Assembly (NCBI GenBank): GCA_019510195.1
Contig: JAEKKW010000067.1
Location: 1-39,090, forward strand
Direction: 5' to 3'
From: Lysobacterales bacterium
GTDB lineage: Bacteria; Pseudomonadota; Gammaproteobacteria; Xanthomonadales; Xanthomonadaceae
Length of the DNA: 39,090 nucleotides
The notes beneath the pieces were generated by a model, which was given only the letters and a program-made list of their open reading frames with translations, ran no database searches and was not told where the DNA came from. Below, in pieces: positions 1 to 7,949 of this stretch (its first letter is position 1; each line of letters starts with the position of its first letter). A program made the translations under genes and the position numbers.

Positions 1-128
1 ACCGCCGCCACGCAGGACAGCACCAGCACGCCGAACAGGTCGAGCCGCTTGCGCACCGCCAGCGTGCCGCCACTGAGTGCGAACACGAAGGTGCCGATCA
101 GGTCGAAGGCGAGCAACAGTGTCGACAT
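1..128 (-). CDS. TRIC-family (UPF0126) cation channel membrane protein, N-terminal part only
   Basis: Only the first 42 codons are inside the window; the gene runs off the left edge. The visible N-terminus has a hydrophobic first helix (residues about 3-23, with DLIGTFVFALSGG) followed by a basic turn (RKRLDLFGV) and a second hydrophobic stretch. This pattern is characteristic of the bacterial trimeric intracellular cation channel family (YadS/UPF0126, PF03458), small inner-membrane proteins thought to conduct K+. The chosen ATG begins MSTLLLAF; there is no strong Shine-Dalgarno sequence in front of it. It lies about 50 nt downstream of tal on the same strand and may be read from the tal transcript. 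The family call is by recognition of a short segment. Confidence 0.7.
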   Translation of the reverse strand, partial: MSTLLLAFDLIGTFVFALSGGTLAVRKRLDLFGVLVLSCVAA

Positions 129-178
129 GGCGGCGCGCTGATGACGATGTGGGGAATGGCAGCCATCGCCGGATGCGA

Positions 179-1123
179 TCAGCCGCGGTCGCGCAGCAGC
201 GCTTCCAGCTTGCCCTGGTCGACCGCGAACTTGCGGATGCCGTCGGCGAGCTTGTCGGTGGCCATTGCGTCTTCGTTGTGCTGCCAGCGGAATGCCGATT
301 CGGCCAATGGAGGCGGCGCTGCCTTGCGCGTACCATCGTCGATCAGCGCGCGTTCGACCACCGCATCGGACTGCGCCAGTTCGCCGAGCAATTCCGGCGA
401 TATGGTCAGGCGGTCACAGCCGGCCAGCGCCAGCACTTCGCCGGTATTGCGGAAACTCGCGCCCATCACCACGGTCTGGTAACCGTGCTGCTTGTAGTAG
501 TTCCAGATGCGTATCACCGACTGCACGCCGGGATCGTCCTGCGGCGTCGCCGGCTTCGCCATGCCATTGGCGAGATGCCAGTCGAGGATGCGGCCGACGA
601 AAGGCGAGATCAGGAACACGCCGGCTTCCGCGCACGCCACTGCCTGCGCGAACGAGAACAGCAGGGTGAGGTTGCAGTGGATGCCGTCGCGTTCGAGCTG
701 CTCCGCGGCGCGGATGCCTTCCCAGGTCGCGGCGACCTTGATCAGCAGGCGATCGCCGCCGATGCCGGCGCGCTGGTAGAGATCGACCAGGTGGCGAGCC
801 TTGGCGATCGTCGCTGCGGTATCGAAACTCAGCCGGGCATCGACCTCGGTGGAGACGCGTCCGGGAATCAGCTTGAGGATCTCGCCACCGATCGCCACCG
901 CGAAGCGGTCGCAGGCATCGGCGATGCGGGCATCACCCTGGCCTTGGGCGTCGCGCAAGGCGGCATCCAGATGCCCCGAATAGGCTGGCAACGCGGCCGC
1001 CTTGAGCAGCAATGAAGGATTGGTGGTGGCGTCGAGCGGGTGGAAACGGGCGATCGCCTCGATGTCGCCGCTGTCGGCAACCACGGCGGAGAGGTCGCGG
1101 AGTTGGTCGAGTTGATGGGCCAC
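179..1123 (-). CDS. tal: Transaldolase (type 1)
   Basis: Cytosolic enzyme of the non-oxidative pentose phosphate pathway that moves a dihydroxyacetone unit from sedoheptulose 7-phosphate to glyceraldehyde 3-phosphate. The 314-residue product aligns end to end with E. coli TalB (317 aa). It has the DATTNPS motif near residue 31, STEVDARLS near 91, the Schiff-base lysine K129 in LLIKVAATW, and [12 protein letters not shown] plus GRILDW further on. An upstream in-frame ATG at 1180 exists, but the GTG at 1123 is preferred: it matches the family N-terminus and has AGGAG five bases upstream. It is divergent from the response regulator gene, with a 107-nt shared upstream region in which no convincing promoter was found. 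Confidence 0.95.
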   Translation of the reverse strand: MAHQLDQLRDLSAVVADSGDIEAIARFHPLDATTNPSLLLKAAALPAYSGHLDAALRDAQGQGDARIADACDRFAVAIGGEILKLIPGRVSTEVDARLSFDTAATIAKARHLVDLYQRAGIGGDRLLIKVAATWEGIRAAEQLERDGIHCNLTLLFSFAQAVACAEAGVFLISPFVGRILDWHLANGMAKPATPQDDPGVQSVIRIWNYYKQHGYQTVVMGASFRNTGEVLALAGCDRLTISPELLGELAQSDAVVERALIDDGTRKAAPPPLAESAFRWQHNEDAMATDKLADGIRKFAVDQGKLEALLRDRG

Positions 1124-1230
1124 GTCAGCTCCTGCGTGCGGAAAGAGTGCCCATTGTCGCGCATTGGCGATCAAGCGCACGGCAGCATGGACGCCACGAC
1201 GTTAGACTGTCGCGGCACAAGGGGAGTGTG

Positions 1231-1899
1231 GTGGAACCGGAGCCGATCCAGCTGACGTCGATCCTGATCGTGGAAGATGATTCCGCGATGCAGGCGCGAC
1301 TGCGCGCATTGATGCGCGAGGTTGCCGGGCCGGAAGCCCGCATCGTCATCGCTCCCGATCTCGCCACTGCCCGCGCCAGCCTGTGCGAGCAGCGATCGAC
1401 GCTTGCCCTCGTCGACGTGCGCCTGCCCGACGGCAACGGCATCGAACTGATCCGGCACATGCAGCAGGAGTCGCCGGACACCCAGGCGGTGATCGTCTCC
1501 GCATTCGCCGAAGAGGAAACCATCCTCGCCGCTTTGCGCGCGGGCGCGATCGGCTATCTGCTCAAGGATCGCGAGGACATCGAGCTGGTGCTGTCGCTGC
1601 GCAGCCTGCAACGTGGTGGTGCGTCGATCGACCCGATGATCGCGCGCCGCATCCTCGACATGGTGCCGACCACGATGCCGTCGCCGCTGGATACTGCATC
1701 CGTGCCGCAATTGTCCCCGCGCGAACTGGAAATCCTGCAATGGGTGGCGCAGGGCCTGAGCAATCGCGACATCGCCGCGCGGGCAAGCCTGTCGCGCCTG
1801 ACCATCGAGGGCTATACCAAGAACATCTATCGCAAGCTCGCGGTGCGCTCGCGCACCGCGGCCGTCCATGAGGCGCGCACGCTGGGCCTGCTGGAATGA
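1231..1899 (+). CDS. NarL/FixJ-type response regulator with LuxR DNA-binding domain
   Basis: A 222-residue two-component response regulator. The receiver domain (about 10-125) shows the acidic pocket E15-D16-D17, the phospho-acceptor D62 (in LALVDVRLPDG), S90 and K112 (YLLKDRE). The C-terminal GerE/LuxR helix-turn-helix starts with LSPRELEILQ (161-170), followed by GLSNRDIA and the recognition region LTIEGYTKNIYRKL. The start is read as GTG 1231 because AAGGGGAG lies four bases upstream; GTG 1228 is too close to it. Its last four bases (ATGA) overlap the start of the sensor kinase gene, so the two are translationally coupled and surely partners. The genomic target is unknown; the adhesin gene downstream is the obvious candidate (inference). 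Confidence 0.93.
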   Translation: MEPEPIQLTSILIVEDDSAMQARLRALMREVAGPEARIVIAPDLATARASLCEQRSTLALVDVRLPDGNGIELIRHMQQESPDTQAVIVSAFAEEETILAALRAGAIGYLLKDREDIELVLSLRSLQRGGASIDPMIARRILDMVPTTMPSPLDTASVPQLSPRELEILQWVAQGLSNRDIAARASLSRLTIEGYTKNIYRKLAVRSRTAAVHEARTLGLLE

Positions 1900-3749
1900 T
1901 CCGGCTGTTGTGTGCGCTGGTACTGGGGTTGCTGGCGAACCTCGCCTGCGCGGCCACGCCTGATGTCGTCACCATCGACCACGCCGAGGCGGTCCGTTCC
2001 GACTGGAATGCGACGCAGCCGCCAGCCGCGGGCTGGGTGCCGGTCAAATTGATGGACGAGTGGAATTCGCATTGGCCGGGATATTCCGGAGTGGTGTGGT
2101 ATCGCATCCGCTGGAACCAGGCCGATACCGCTGCGCCGATCGGACTCCTCCTCGATTACACCTGCATGGCCGCCGAAATCCGGCTCAACGGCAGCGTGAT
2201 CGACCGCGATGCCTCGCTGGTGGAGCCGCTGTCGCGCAAGTGGCATGTCCCGCGCTATTTCGTGGTGCAGGCACCACTGCTGAAGCAGGGACAGAACGAG
2301 TTGCTTGTTCGGGTGTCGGGCCTCAGCGAATACGCGCCGGGCTTCGGTGCCGTGTCCATGGGTGATCCCGCGACATTGCAGGCCGGTTTCAACGATGCCG
2401 TCTTCATTCGCCGCGACATGCAGGTCCTCGACTTTGCCATCGGCATCGTCATGGCCTCGCTGTTCGGACTGTTCTGGCTGTTGCGCAGGCAGGACACGAC
2501 CTATGGCTGGTATGCACTCAGCGGCCTGTTCGGCGGGCTGTATGGCAGCAACTACATCGCCAACAGCACCTGGCCATTCCCGACCACCAACATGTGGCAG
2601 TCGTTCATCGCCGCCTGCTTCGTGGCGATGGTGGTGGCGCATTCGATCTTCCTGTTGCGCTACTGCAATCGCCGCTGGCCGCGCATCGAGCGCACGGCAT
2701 TGTCGTGTGCGGTACTGGCGCTGGTGCTGGTGCCGATCATTCCCGACTGGATGGGACCGCAGCGCAACACCTATCTGCTGCCGGCGATCGTCTTCGTGTA
2801 CGCCGTCAACCTGGCTTTCATCGTCTACGCGTTGCGCAATCGTCGCAGCGACTATCTGGTGCTGGCGGCATGCGTCAGCGTGCCACTGGCGATGTCCGTC
2901 CATGACCTTGCCGTCTACCTGTGCTGGATGAAGGCGTCGACCTTCCTTGGCGCCCTGCTGTCGCCGCTGACCATCCTCGGCATGGGCTTCGTGCTGGCCT
3001 ACCGTTTCGCCAACACCATGAAGCGGGTCGAAGGCTTCAATGCCGAACTCACCCACGAAGTCCATGCGGCGACGTCGCAGCTTGCCCAGACGATGAGCCA
3101 GCAGCACGCACTGGAACTCGCGCACAGCCGTGCCGGCGAGCGCCTGCAACTGGTGCGCGATCTCCACGACGGTTTCGGCGGCACCCTGGTCGGCACCATC
3201 GCCGAATTGAAGCAGGCGCCGGACGACATGCCGAAGGCACGCGTCATCGGGATCCTCAGCGAGATGCGTGAAGATCTTCGTTTGGTGATCGACAGCACCG
3301 CGCGCGAGCATGCCGATCTCGCCGAATTGGTCATACCTTTGCGCCACCGCGCAAGCCGCCTGCTGGAAGCGGCAGACATCGAGGACCATTGGACGCTGGA
3401 AGGGCTCGAGGGCGTGGATCTTGGCACTGCCCGCAACCTGGATCTGCTGCGCCTGCTGCAGGAAGCGCTCACCAACGTGTTCAAGCACAGTCGTGCGCGA
3501 CACGTGGAGGTGACGCTGGAATGCACTGCGGACAGCCTGCGCATGCAGGTGCGCGACGACGGCATTGGCATCGCGGTGGCGGTTTTGAACAACCGAACGG
3601 CTGGTCAAGCTGAACCGCAAAAAACCCGCGAGGGTGGCACCGGGATGACCAGTATGCGAACGCGGGCACAGAGGCTGGGAGCGGTGTTCGATATCGTCCG
3701 GAGCGAACATGGAACGGCGATCAACCTTCTGATGCCGCTGATGGCATAG
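1896..3749 (+). CDS. 7TM sensor histidine kinase (HisKA_3/NarX-type)
   Basis: Inner-membrane sensor kinase of 617 residues, coupled to the preceding regulator by a 4-nt overlap. It has a signal peptide (1-19, ending LACA), a periplasmic sensing domain of about 150 residues resembling the 7TMR-DISMED2 carbohydrate-binding-like fold (SGVVWYRIRW near 64-73), and about seven membrane helices between 178 and 370. The HisKA_3 dimerisation helix carries the phospho-accepting H424 in RDLHDGFGG. The HATPase domain has the N box (N527 in EALTNVFKHS), the G1 box DDGIG (554-558) and the G2 box GGTGM (580-584). All catalytic residues appear intact. The signal is unknown; periplasmic DISMED2-type domains are generally thought to bind small ligands or glycans. 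A terminator follows seven bases after the stop. Confidence 0.92.
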   Translation: MIRLLCALVLGLLANLACAATPDVVTIDHAEAVRSDWNATQPPAAGWVPVKLMDEWNSHWPGYSGVVWYRIRWNQADTAAPIGLLLDYTCMAAEIRLNGSVIDRDASLVEPLSRKWHVPRYFVVQAPLLKQGQNELLVRVSGLSEYAPGFGAVSMGDPATLQAGFNDAVFIRRDMQVLDFAIGIVMASLFGLFWLLRRQDTTYGWYALSGLFGGLYGSNYIANSTWPFPTTNMWQSFIAACFVAMVVAHSIFLLRYCNRRWPRIERTALSCAVLALVLVPIIPDWMGPQRNTYLLPAIVFVYAVNLAFIVYALRNRRSDYLVLAACVSVPLAMSVHDLAVYLCWMKASTFLGALLSPLTILGMGFVLAYRFANTMKRVEGFNAELTHEVHAATSQLAQTMSQQHALELAHSRAGERLQLVRDLHDGFGGTLVGTIAELKQAPDDMPKARVIGILSEMREDLRLVIDSTAREHADLAELVIPLRHRASRLLEAADIEDHWTLEGLEGVDLGTARNLDLLRLLQEALTNVFKHSRARHVEVTLECTADSLRMQVRDDGIGIAVAVLNNRTAGQAEPQKTREGGTGMTSMRTRAQRLGAVFDIVRSEHGTAINLLMPLMA

Positions 3750-3755
3750 AACCGG

Positions 3756-3785
3756 AAAAACACCTGAATTTAGGGGTGTTTTTTT
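3756..3785 (+). terminator. Intrinsic terminator after the sensor kinase
   Basis: AAAAACACC (3756-3764) pairs with GGTGTTTTT (3775-3783/3785), giving a 9-bp stem with a 10-base loop and a run of T on the 3' side. It begins seven bases after the kinase stop codon, so the two-component operon probably ends here and the adhesin gene needs its own promoter. The same bases form copy 1 of a duplicated element. Confidence 0.75.
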
Positions 3786-3795
3786 CCTGCGAATG
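3759..3795. repeat. Direct repeat, copy 1 (AACACCTGAATTTAGGGG core)
   Basis: A segment of about 37 bases beginning AACACCTGAATTTAGGGG recurs 327 bp downstream with about 30 identical positions, including the T-rich stretch and GAATG at the end. The core CCTGAATTTAGG is a near-perfect 12-bp palindrome, as expected for a dimeric regulator site. Here it also serves as the terminator stem. It may be a regulator-binding site or a duplication scar. Confidence 0.6.
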
Positions 3796-4085
3796 TGCGC
3801 AGTCTCTGCACCGTTGCGAGGGGTGGTAGAAACCATTGCCGGGCAACCCGGGACGAGGTGGTTCCGGCCGGCAAGGTCAACACGGTGGCGATGACAGGAT
3901 GGCGTCGCTTCGTGGTGCAGGTGAAGGGACTCACCACGCACGCGCAGTCACTCGACTGCAGTGCGGAACAAAGGGAGGCACGTGCGGGTGACCCAGGGAG
4001 GGGGTCACTCGCATGCTGCCAAGACAGCAGAACCAATGGGTGAACGTTTCGGCGAATGTTGGGAGACAGGTTCCATTCCTCGCCG

Positions 4086-4121
4086 AACACCTGATTTCGG
4101 GGATGTCTCTTTCCAAGAATG
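4086..4121. promoter_or_regulatory. Direct repeat, copy 2; candidate operator upstream of the adhesin gene
   Basis: AACACCTGATTTCGGGG plus a T-rich tail repeats the element at 3759-3795 with small changes. The palindromic core is centred near 4097. If TTTAGT at 4125-4130 is the -10 element, transcription would begin near 4137 and this core would sit at about -40, a classical activator position. Binding by the adjacent response regulator is inference. Confidence 0.45.
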
Positions 4122-4133
4122 AACTTTAGTTTT

Positions 4134-4159
4134 CCCGCATCCAATCCTGGATGTTCGGG
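4134..4159 (+). promoter_or_regulatory. Hairpin containing part of the adhesin Shine-Dalgarno sequence
   Basis: CCCG-CATCCA (4134-4143) pairs with TGGATG-TT-CGGG (4148-4159): a 6-bp inner stem with a 4-base loop, a two-base bulge and a 4-bp outer stem. The outer 3' strand CGGG is the first part of GGGAG (4157-4161), the ribosome-binding site for ATG 4169. Folding would therefore partly block translation of the adhesin. Confidence 0.5.
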
Positions 4160-4168
4160 AGAAACCTC

Positions 4169-5767
4169 ATGAATCGTCTTGCCCAGTTGCGTCGTCGCCC
4201 GTTGATGGTGGCGGTTTCGGTATTGATGTTGTCGGCTGCTGCGCCGGGGTGGGCACAGGCGCTTGGGGGGACCACGCCAACACAACCCTGCAATCAGGAT
4301 GCGAGCGCAAACAACTTGGCCTGCGGCAATACCAGTGATGCCGGCCATGCGGGTGCTGGCGGCATCGGCGGATCTTTCAACGGTTCCAACGGAGCGGCAG
4401 GCGGCAGCAATGCAGCGGTGGGGCAGGGAAGCACCGCCGGCAATGGCGGCAACGGCGGCAATGGCGGGGGCTGGGGTGGGGATGCGGCGAATGGCGGCAA
4501 CAACAACATGGCCACCGGCGTCAACAGCAGTGCAGGCAATGGCGGCAATGGCGGCTACGGGGGATCGTGGGGTGAAGATGCCGGGAGTGGCGGCAACAAC
4601 AACGTGGCCACCGGCGCCAATAGCAGTGCCGGCAATGGCGGCAACGGCGGTACCGGCGGCACATGGGGCGGCAACGGCGGCAATGCAGGCTCCGGGAATA
4701 CCGCCATAGGTGCCGACAGCAGCGCGGGCGTGGGTGCAGATGGCGTGGCCGGCGCAACCTGGGGCGGGGACGGCGCGAATGGAGGGAGCAACAATACCGC
4801 TCTGGGTTACGGAAGCACTGCCAGCGGAGGCAATTCGGTGGCTCTCGGTGCCAACAGCACCGACGGCGGCCAGGCGAATGTCGTATCGGTCGGTTCCGGC
4901 AGCCAGCAGCGACGCATCATCAATGTCGCCAATGGCACCAGTGGTACCGATGCCGTGAATCTCAACCAGCTCAACACGGCGATCGCCGGGGTCAGCAGCT
5001 ATAGCGGATGGAACTTGAGTGCCAGCGGTGGCGCTAGCCAGAACATCGCCAGCGGCGCGACGGTGAACTTCGCGGCCGGCAGCAATCTTGCCGCGACGCG
5101 CACGGGCAACACGATCACCTACAGCCTGGTGAACAACCCGACCTTCAGCGGGTTGCTCACGGCCAATGGCGGATTCGCCGTGGGCACAGGCCAAAACGTG
5201 GACATGGGCGGCAACATTGTCCACAACATGGCAGGAGGCGCTACGCGAAGTGATGGAGCCAACGTGGGGCAGATGCTGGATGGCGACGTGGCCACACTGT
5301 CATCCGCCAACGCCTATACGGATGCCAAGTCGGCGGCGATGCTTTCATCGGCAAATACCTATACCGATACCAAATCGGCGCAAACCATGGCTTCAGCCAA
5401 CGCGCGCGCCGATGCTGGCGATGCGACCACGCTGGCGTCCGCCAACAGCTACACGGACAGTCGCATCAAGCAGATGCAGCAGGGCGACACCGCGCTGCGC
5501 AACGATGTCTGGAATCGCTTCCATGTCGTCGATGCGCGCATCGACCGGATGGGCGCGATGGGCGGTGCCGCCGCCGCTGCGGCGATGAATACCGCGGGCT
5601 TGGCCGGCGCCAATCGCGTCGGGGTCGGCTTCAGCAACCAGAACGGCAAGACCGCGATGGCGATCGGTTATCAGCGGATGATCGGGCGCGCCTTCAGCGT
5701 GTCGCTGTCGGGTGCGGTTTCCGGCAGCGAGAGTAATGTGTCCGTCGGCGGCGGCTTCAGTTGGTAA
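4169..5767 (+). CDS. YadA-like trimeric autotransporter adhesin
   Basis: Type Vc secreted outer-membrane adhesin of 532 residues. It has a short signal peptide (1-31, cleavage after GWAQA; no extended ESPR). A glycine/asparagine-rich head (62-218) is built of 32-residue repeats that end in YadA-head-like NTAIG/NTALG segments, followed by a canonical head motif NSVALG (222-227). A neck motif follows (about 236-268: VSVG, RRIINVANGT, TDAVNLNQL). A second degenerate neck (about 353-370) leads into a coiled-coil stalk with SANxYTD repeats. The C-terminal about 70 residues form the four-strand YadA anchor (VGVGFSNQNGKTAMAIGYQ) and end in the aromatic W532. ATG 4169 is chosen over ATG 4151 because GGGAG lies seven bases upstream and the signal peptide fits. 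The stop is seven bases from the convergent priA stop. Confidence 0.93.
   Translation: MNRLAQLRRRPLMVAVSVLMLSAAAPGWAQALGGTTPTQPCNQDASANNLACGNTSDAGHAGAGGIGGSFNGSNGAAGGSNAAVGQGSTAGNGGNGGNGGGWGGDAANGGNNNMATGVNSSAGNGGNGGYGGSWGEDAGSGGNNNVATGANSSAGNGGNGGTGGTWGGNGGNAGSGNTAIGADSSAGVGADGVAGATWGGDGANGGSNNTALGYGSTASGGNSVALGANSTDGGQANVVSVGSGSQQRRIINVANGTSGTDAVNLNQLNTAIAGVSSYSGWNLSASGGASQNIASGATVNFAAGSNLAATRTGNTITYSLVNNPTFSGLLTANGGFAVGTGQNVDMGGNIVHNMAGGATRSDGANVGQMLDGDVATLSSANAYTDAKSAAMLSSANTYTDTKSAQTMASANARADAGDATTLASANSYTDSRIKQMQQGDTALRNDVWNRFHVVDARIDRMGAMGGAAAAAAMNTAGLAGANRVGVGFSNQNGKTAMAIGYQRMIGRAFSVSLSGAVSGSESNVSVGGGFSW
4352..4822 (+). repeat. Tandem 96-bp (32-residue) repeats in the adhesin head
   Basis: Four consecutive in-frame units of exactly 32 codons: 4439-4534, 4535-4630, 4631-4726 and 4727-4822. 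A shorter, degenerate 29-codon unit precedes them (4352-4438). Each unit reads G-rich run, W-G-x-D/N, G-G-x-N-N/T, A-x-G, S/T-A. Units 1 and 2 are the most alike and unit 4 the most diverged. Copy-number change by recombination would stay in frame. Confidence 0.85.
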
Positions 5768-5774
5768 TGGGCGA

Positions 5775-7949
5775 TCAATACAGATCGGCTGGGTCGACAT
5801 CCAGCGACCAGCGCACCCGTCGCGCTTCCGGCATCGGGTACAACGATGGCACCCAGGCATCCAGTACCGATTGCAACGCCGCGCGCGACGGCGACGACAG
5901 GATCAACTGCATGCGGTGGTAGCCGGCGCGCCGCGGCATCGGCGCCGCCAGCGGCCCGTGCGCATCGACCGCGACATCGGCAATCCCTTTCTTCGCCGCC
6001 TGCAGGAAGTGCATGACCGGATCCGCGTGTTTCGCTTCGGCACGCAGCAGCGCCATGTACGCACAAGGCGGGAATCCCGCAGCCTCGCGCTCGGCCAGTT
6101 CGCCATCGGCATAGGCGTGATAGCCCTGCGTCACCAGCGTCTGCAGCAGCGGATGCTCGGGGTGATGGGTCTGCAGCAATACCGCACCGGGCTTGTCGGC
6201 GCGCCCGGCGCGCCCGGCGACCTGCACCAGCAATTGCGCGAGTTTTTCGCCGGAACGGAAATCGGCGGAAAACAGCCCTTCGTCGATGCCGACCACCACC
6301 ACCAGGATGAGATTCGCCAGATCGTGGCCCTTCGCCAGCATCTGGGTGCCGATCAGGATGCCGGGCCGCGCGCCGAGCGCGGCGAGATGTTTCTGCAGGC
6401 CGTCGCGCGCCTGCGTGCTGCCGCGATCGATGCGCAGCACCGGCACGCTGGCGAACCGTTGCGTCAGGAATTCCTCGATGCGTTCGGTGCCGTTCCCCTG
6501 CGGTTGCAGCGCCAGGCTGGCGCATTGCGGGCAAGCTGCTGGCGCCGGCTGTTGCGCACCGCAGTGATGGCAGATCAATCGTCGGCCGGCGCCATGTACC
6601 GTCATCGGTGAATCGCAGCGGCGGCATTGCGCGCTCCAGCCGCAGTCGTGGCAAAGCAGCACCGGCGCATAGCCGCGGCGATTGCGGAACACCAGGACCT
6701 GGCCACCGGAGGCGATCGCGGCTTCGATCGCGTCGACCGCTTCCGGCCCGAGCCCGGCCTGCAGCGGGCGCTTGCGTATATCGACCACGCGCACCCGCGG
6801 TGGCCGCGCCGCGCCGGCGCGATGGTGCAGGCGCAGATGCGCGTAGCGACCGGCTTGGGCGTTGTGCAGCGATTCCAGCGAAGGGGTGGCGCTGCCGAGC
6901 ACGATCGGCACGTCCAGTGCCCTGGCACGGACGATGGCGAAATCGCGGGCGTGGTAACGGATGCCGTCGAACTGCTTGTAACTGCCGTCGTGTTCCTCGT
7001 CGACGATGATCAATCCTGCCTCCGGCAACGGCACGAAGGCCGCCGAACGGGTGCCGACGATCACCCGCGCCTGGCCGCGCAGTGCCGCTGTCCATGTCCG
7101 CGCGCGTTCGCCTTCGACGAGTCCGGAGTGCAGCGCATGGATCGGTACGCCGAGGCGGCTGCGAAAGCGCTCCAGCATCTGCGGCGTCAGGCCGATTTCA
7201 GGCACCAGCACCAGTGCCTGCTTGCCACGCGCCAACGTGCGGGCGATGGCATCGAGATAGACCTCGGTCTTGCCACTGCCGGTCACGCCGTCCAGCAGGA
7301 TCGTGCTGAATGATTCATGCGAAGCGATGGCGTTGGCGGCGGCGCGTTGTTCGTCGTTCAACACGGGCGGCGGGACCGCGGGCATCGCGGCCACGGCATC
7401 GATCACGATGCGCTCCGCCAGTCCGCGTTTCGCCAACGATCGCGCGCGTGCGCGCCAGCCCGGGTGCCGCGCATCGAGGCCATCCTCGTCGTGCACGCCT
7501 CGCGCCAGCAATTCGGCAAGCCGCCGCGGCGCGCCGGCGCGCAAACCCGGCAGGGCGGTGTGGCCGGCTTCGCTCAGGCGCCAGCCATGCGCCTGCGTTT
7601 CCGGCAGGAGCGCGCCCTGGCGCAGGGTGGCCGGCAATGCCGTGGCCAGGACTTCACCGATCGGTGCGTGCAGATAGCGCGCCAGCCATGCCAGCGACGA
7701 CCACAGCTCGCCGTGGAGGATGGGCGCGTCATCGATGCGTTCCAGCACCGCTTTCAGTGCGATGGCTCCGTCATTCGCCTCCTGTGCTTCATCGACCGCG
7801 ATGCCGATGGTTTCGCCGCCGCCCAGCGGCACGCGCAGCCGGCAACCGCGCAGGGGGGATGCAGCCGCAGTGGCATCGATGCGGTAATCGAAAGGCGTGG
7901 GCAAGGGCCGTGGCAGCGCGACTGCGACCCGGCGAACGGCATCGGACAT
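5775..7949 (-). CDS. priA: Primosomal replication restart helicase PriA
   Basis: Superfamily 2 DNA helicase that recognises stalled forks and D-loops and reloads DnaB through PriB/DnaT. The 724-residue product carries the N-terminal 3'-DNA-binding domain (VAVALPRPLPTPFDY), Walker A GVTGSGKT (221-228), Walker B DEEH (317-320) and GSATPS (352-357). The eight-cysteine zinc module is complete (C433, 436, 442, 445, 460, 463, 473, 476), and the helicase C-terminal domain follows with QVAGRAGR. Start ATG 7949 is chosen because the family N-terminus begins there; an in-frame extension to 8024 carries no family sequence. The upstream region has two perfect DnaA boxes about 100-125 nt from the start codon, which raises the possibility of DnaA control. 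Confidence 0.97.
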   Translation of the reverse strand: MSDAVRRVAVALPRPLPTPFDYRIDATAAASPLRGCRLRVPLGGGETIGIAVDEAQEANDGAIALKAVLERIDDAPILHGELWSSLAWLARYLHAPIGEVLATALPATLRQGALLPETQAHGWRLSEAGHTALPGLRAGAPRRLAELLARGVHDEDGLDARHPGWRARARSLAKRGLAERIVIDAVAAMPAVPPPVLNDEQRAAANAIASHESFSTILLDGVTGSGKTEVYLDAIARTLARGKQALVLVPEIGLTPQMLERFRSRLGVPIHALHSGLVEGERARTWTAALRGQARVIVGTRSAAFVPLPEAGLIIVDEEHDGSYKQFDGIRYHARDFAIVRARALDVPIVLGSATPSLESLHNAQAGRYAHLRLHHRAGAARPPRVRVVDIRKRPLQAGLGPEAVDAIEAAIASGGQVLVFRNRRGYAPVLLCHDCGWSAQCRRCDSPMTVHGAGRRLICHHCGAQQPAPAACPQCASLALQPQGNGTERIEEFLTQRFASVPVLRIDRGSTQARDGLQKHLAALGARPGILIGTQMLAKGHDLANLILVVVVGIDEGLFSADFRSGEKLAQLLVQVAGRAGRADKPGAVLLQTHHPEHPLLQTLVTQGYHAYADGELAEREAAGFPPCAYMALLRAEAKHADPVMHFLQAAKKGIADVAVDAHGPLAAPMPRRAGYHRMQLILSSPSRAALQSVLDAWVPSLYPMPEARRVRWSLDVDPADLY

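Larger units (their letters stand above)
3786..4168. other. Intergenic region between the two-component operon and the adhesin gene
   Basis: There is no convincing gene between the kinase terminator and the adhesin start. An 82-codon GTG frame at 3795-4043 lacks a ribosome-binding site and any recognisable features. The region holds the second copy of the duplicated element (4086-4121), a possible -10 hexamer TTTAGT at 4125-4130, and a hairpin next to the adhesin start codon. The stretch 3800-4080 shows nothing else that I recognise. Confidence 0.6.

Noticed and set aside
3795-4043. An 82-codon GTG frame in the spacer before the adhesin gene.
   Set aside because: No Shine-Dalgarno sequence, no hydrophobic or domain features, and it begins on the terminator side of the duplicated element.
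4352-4822. CRISPR-like array.
   Set aside because: Units are contiguous, coding and in frame within the adhesin; there are no spacers.
1827-5224. Minus-strand frames of 704 and 484 codons antisense to the kinase and adhesin genes.
   Set aside because: No recognisable domain or ribosome-binding site; the second is only the reverse of the glycine-rich repeats.
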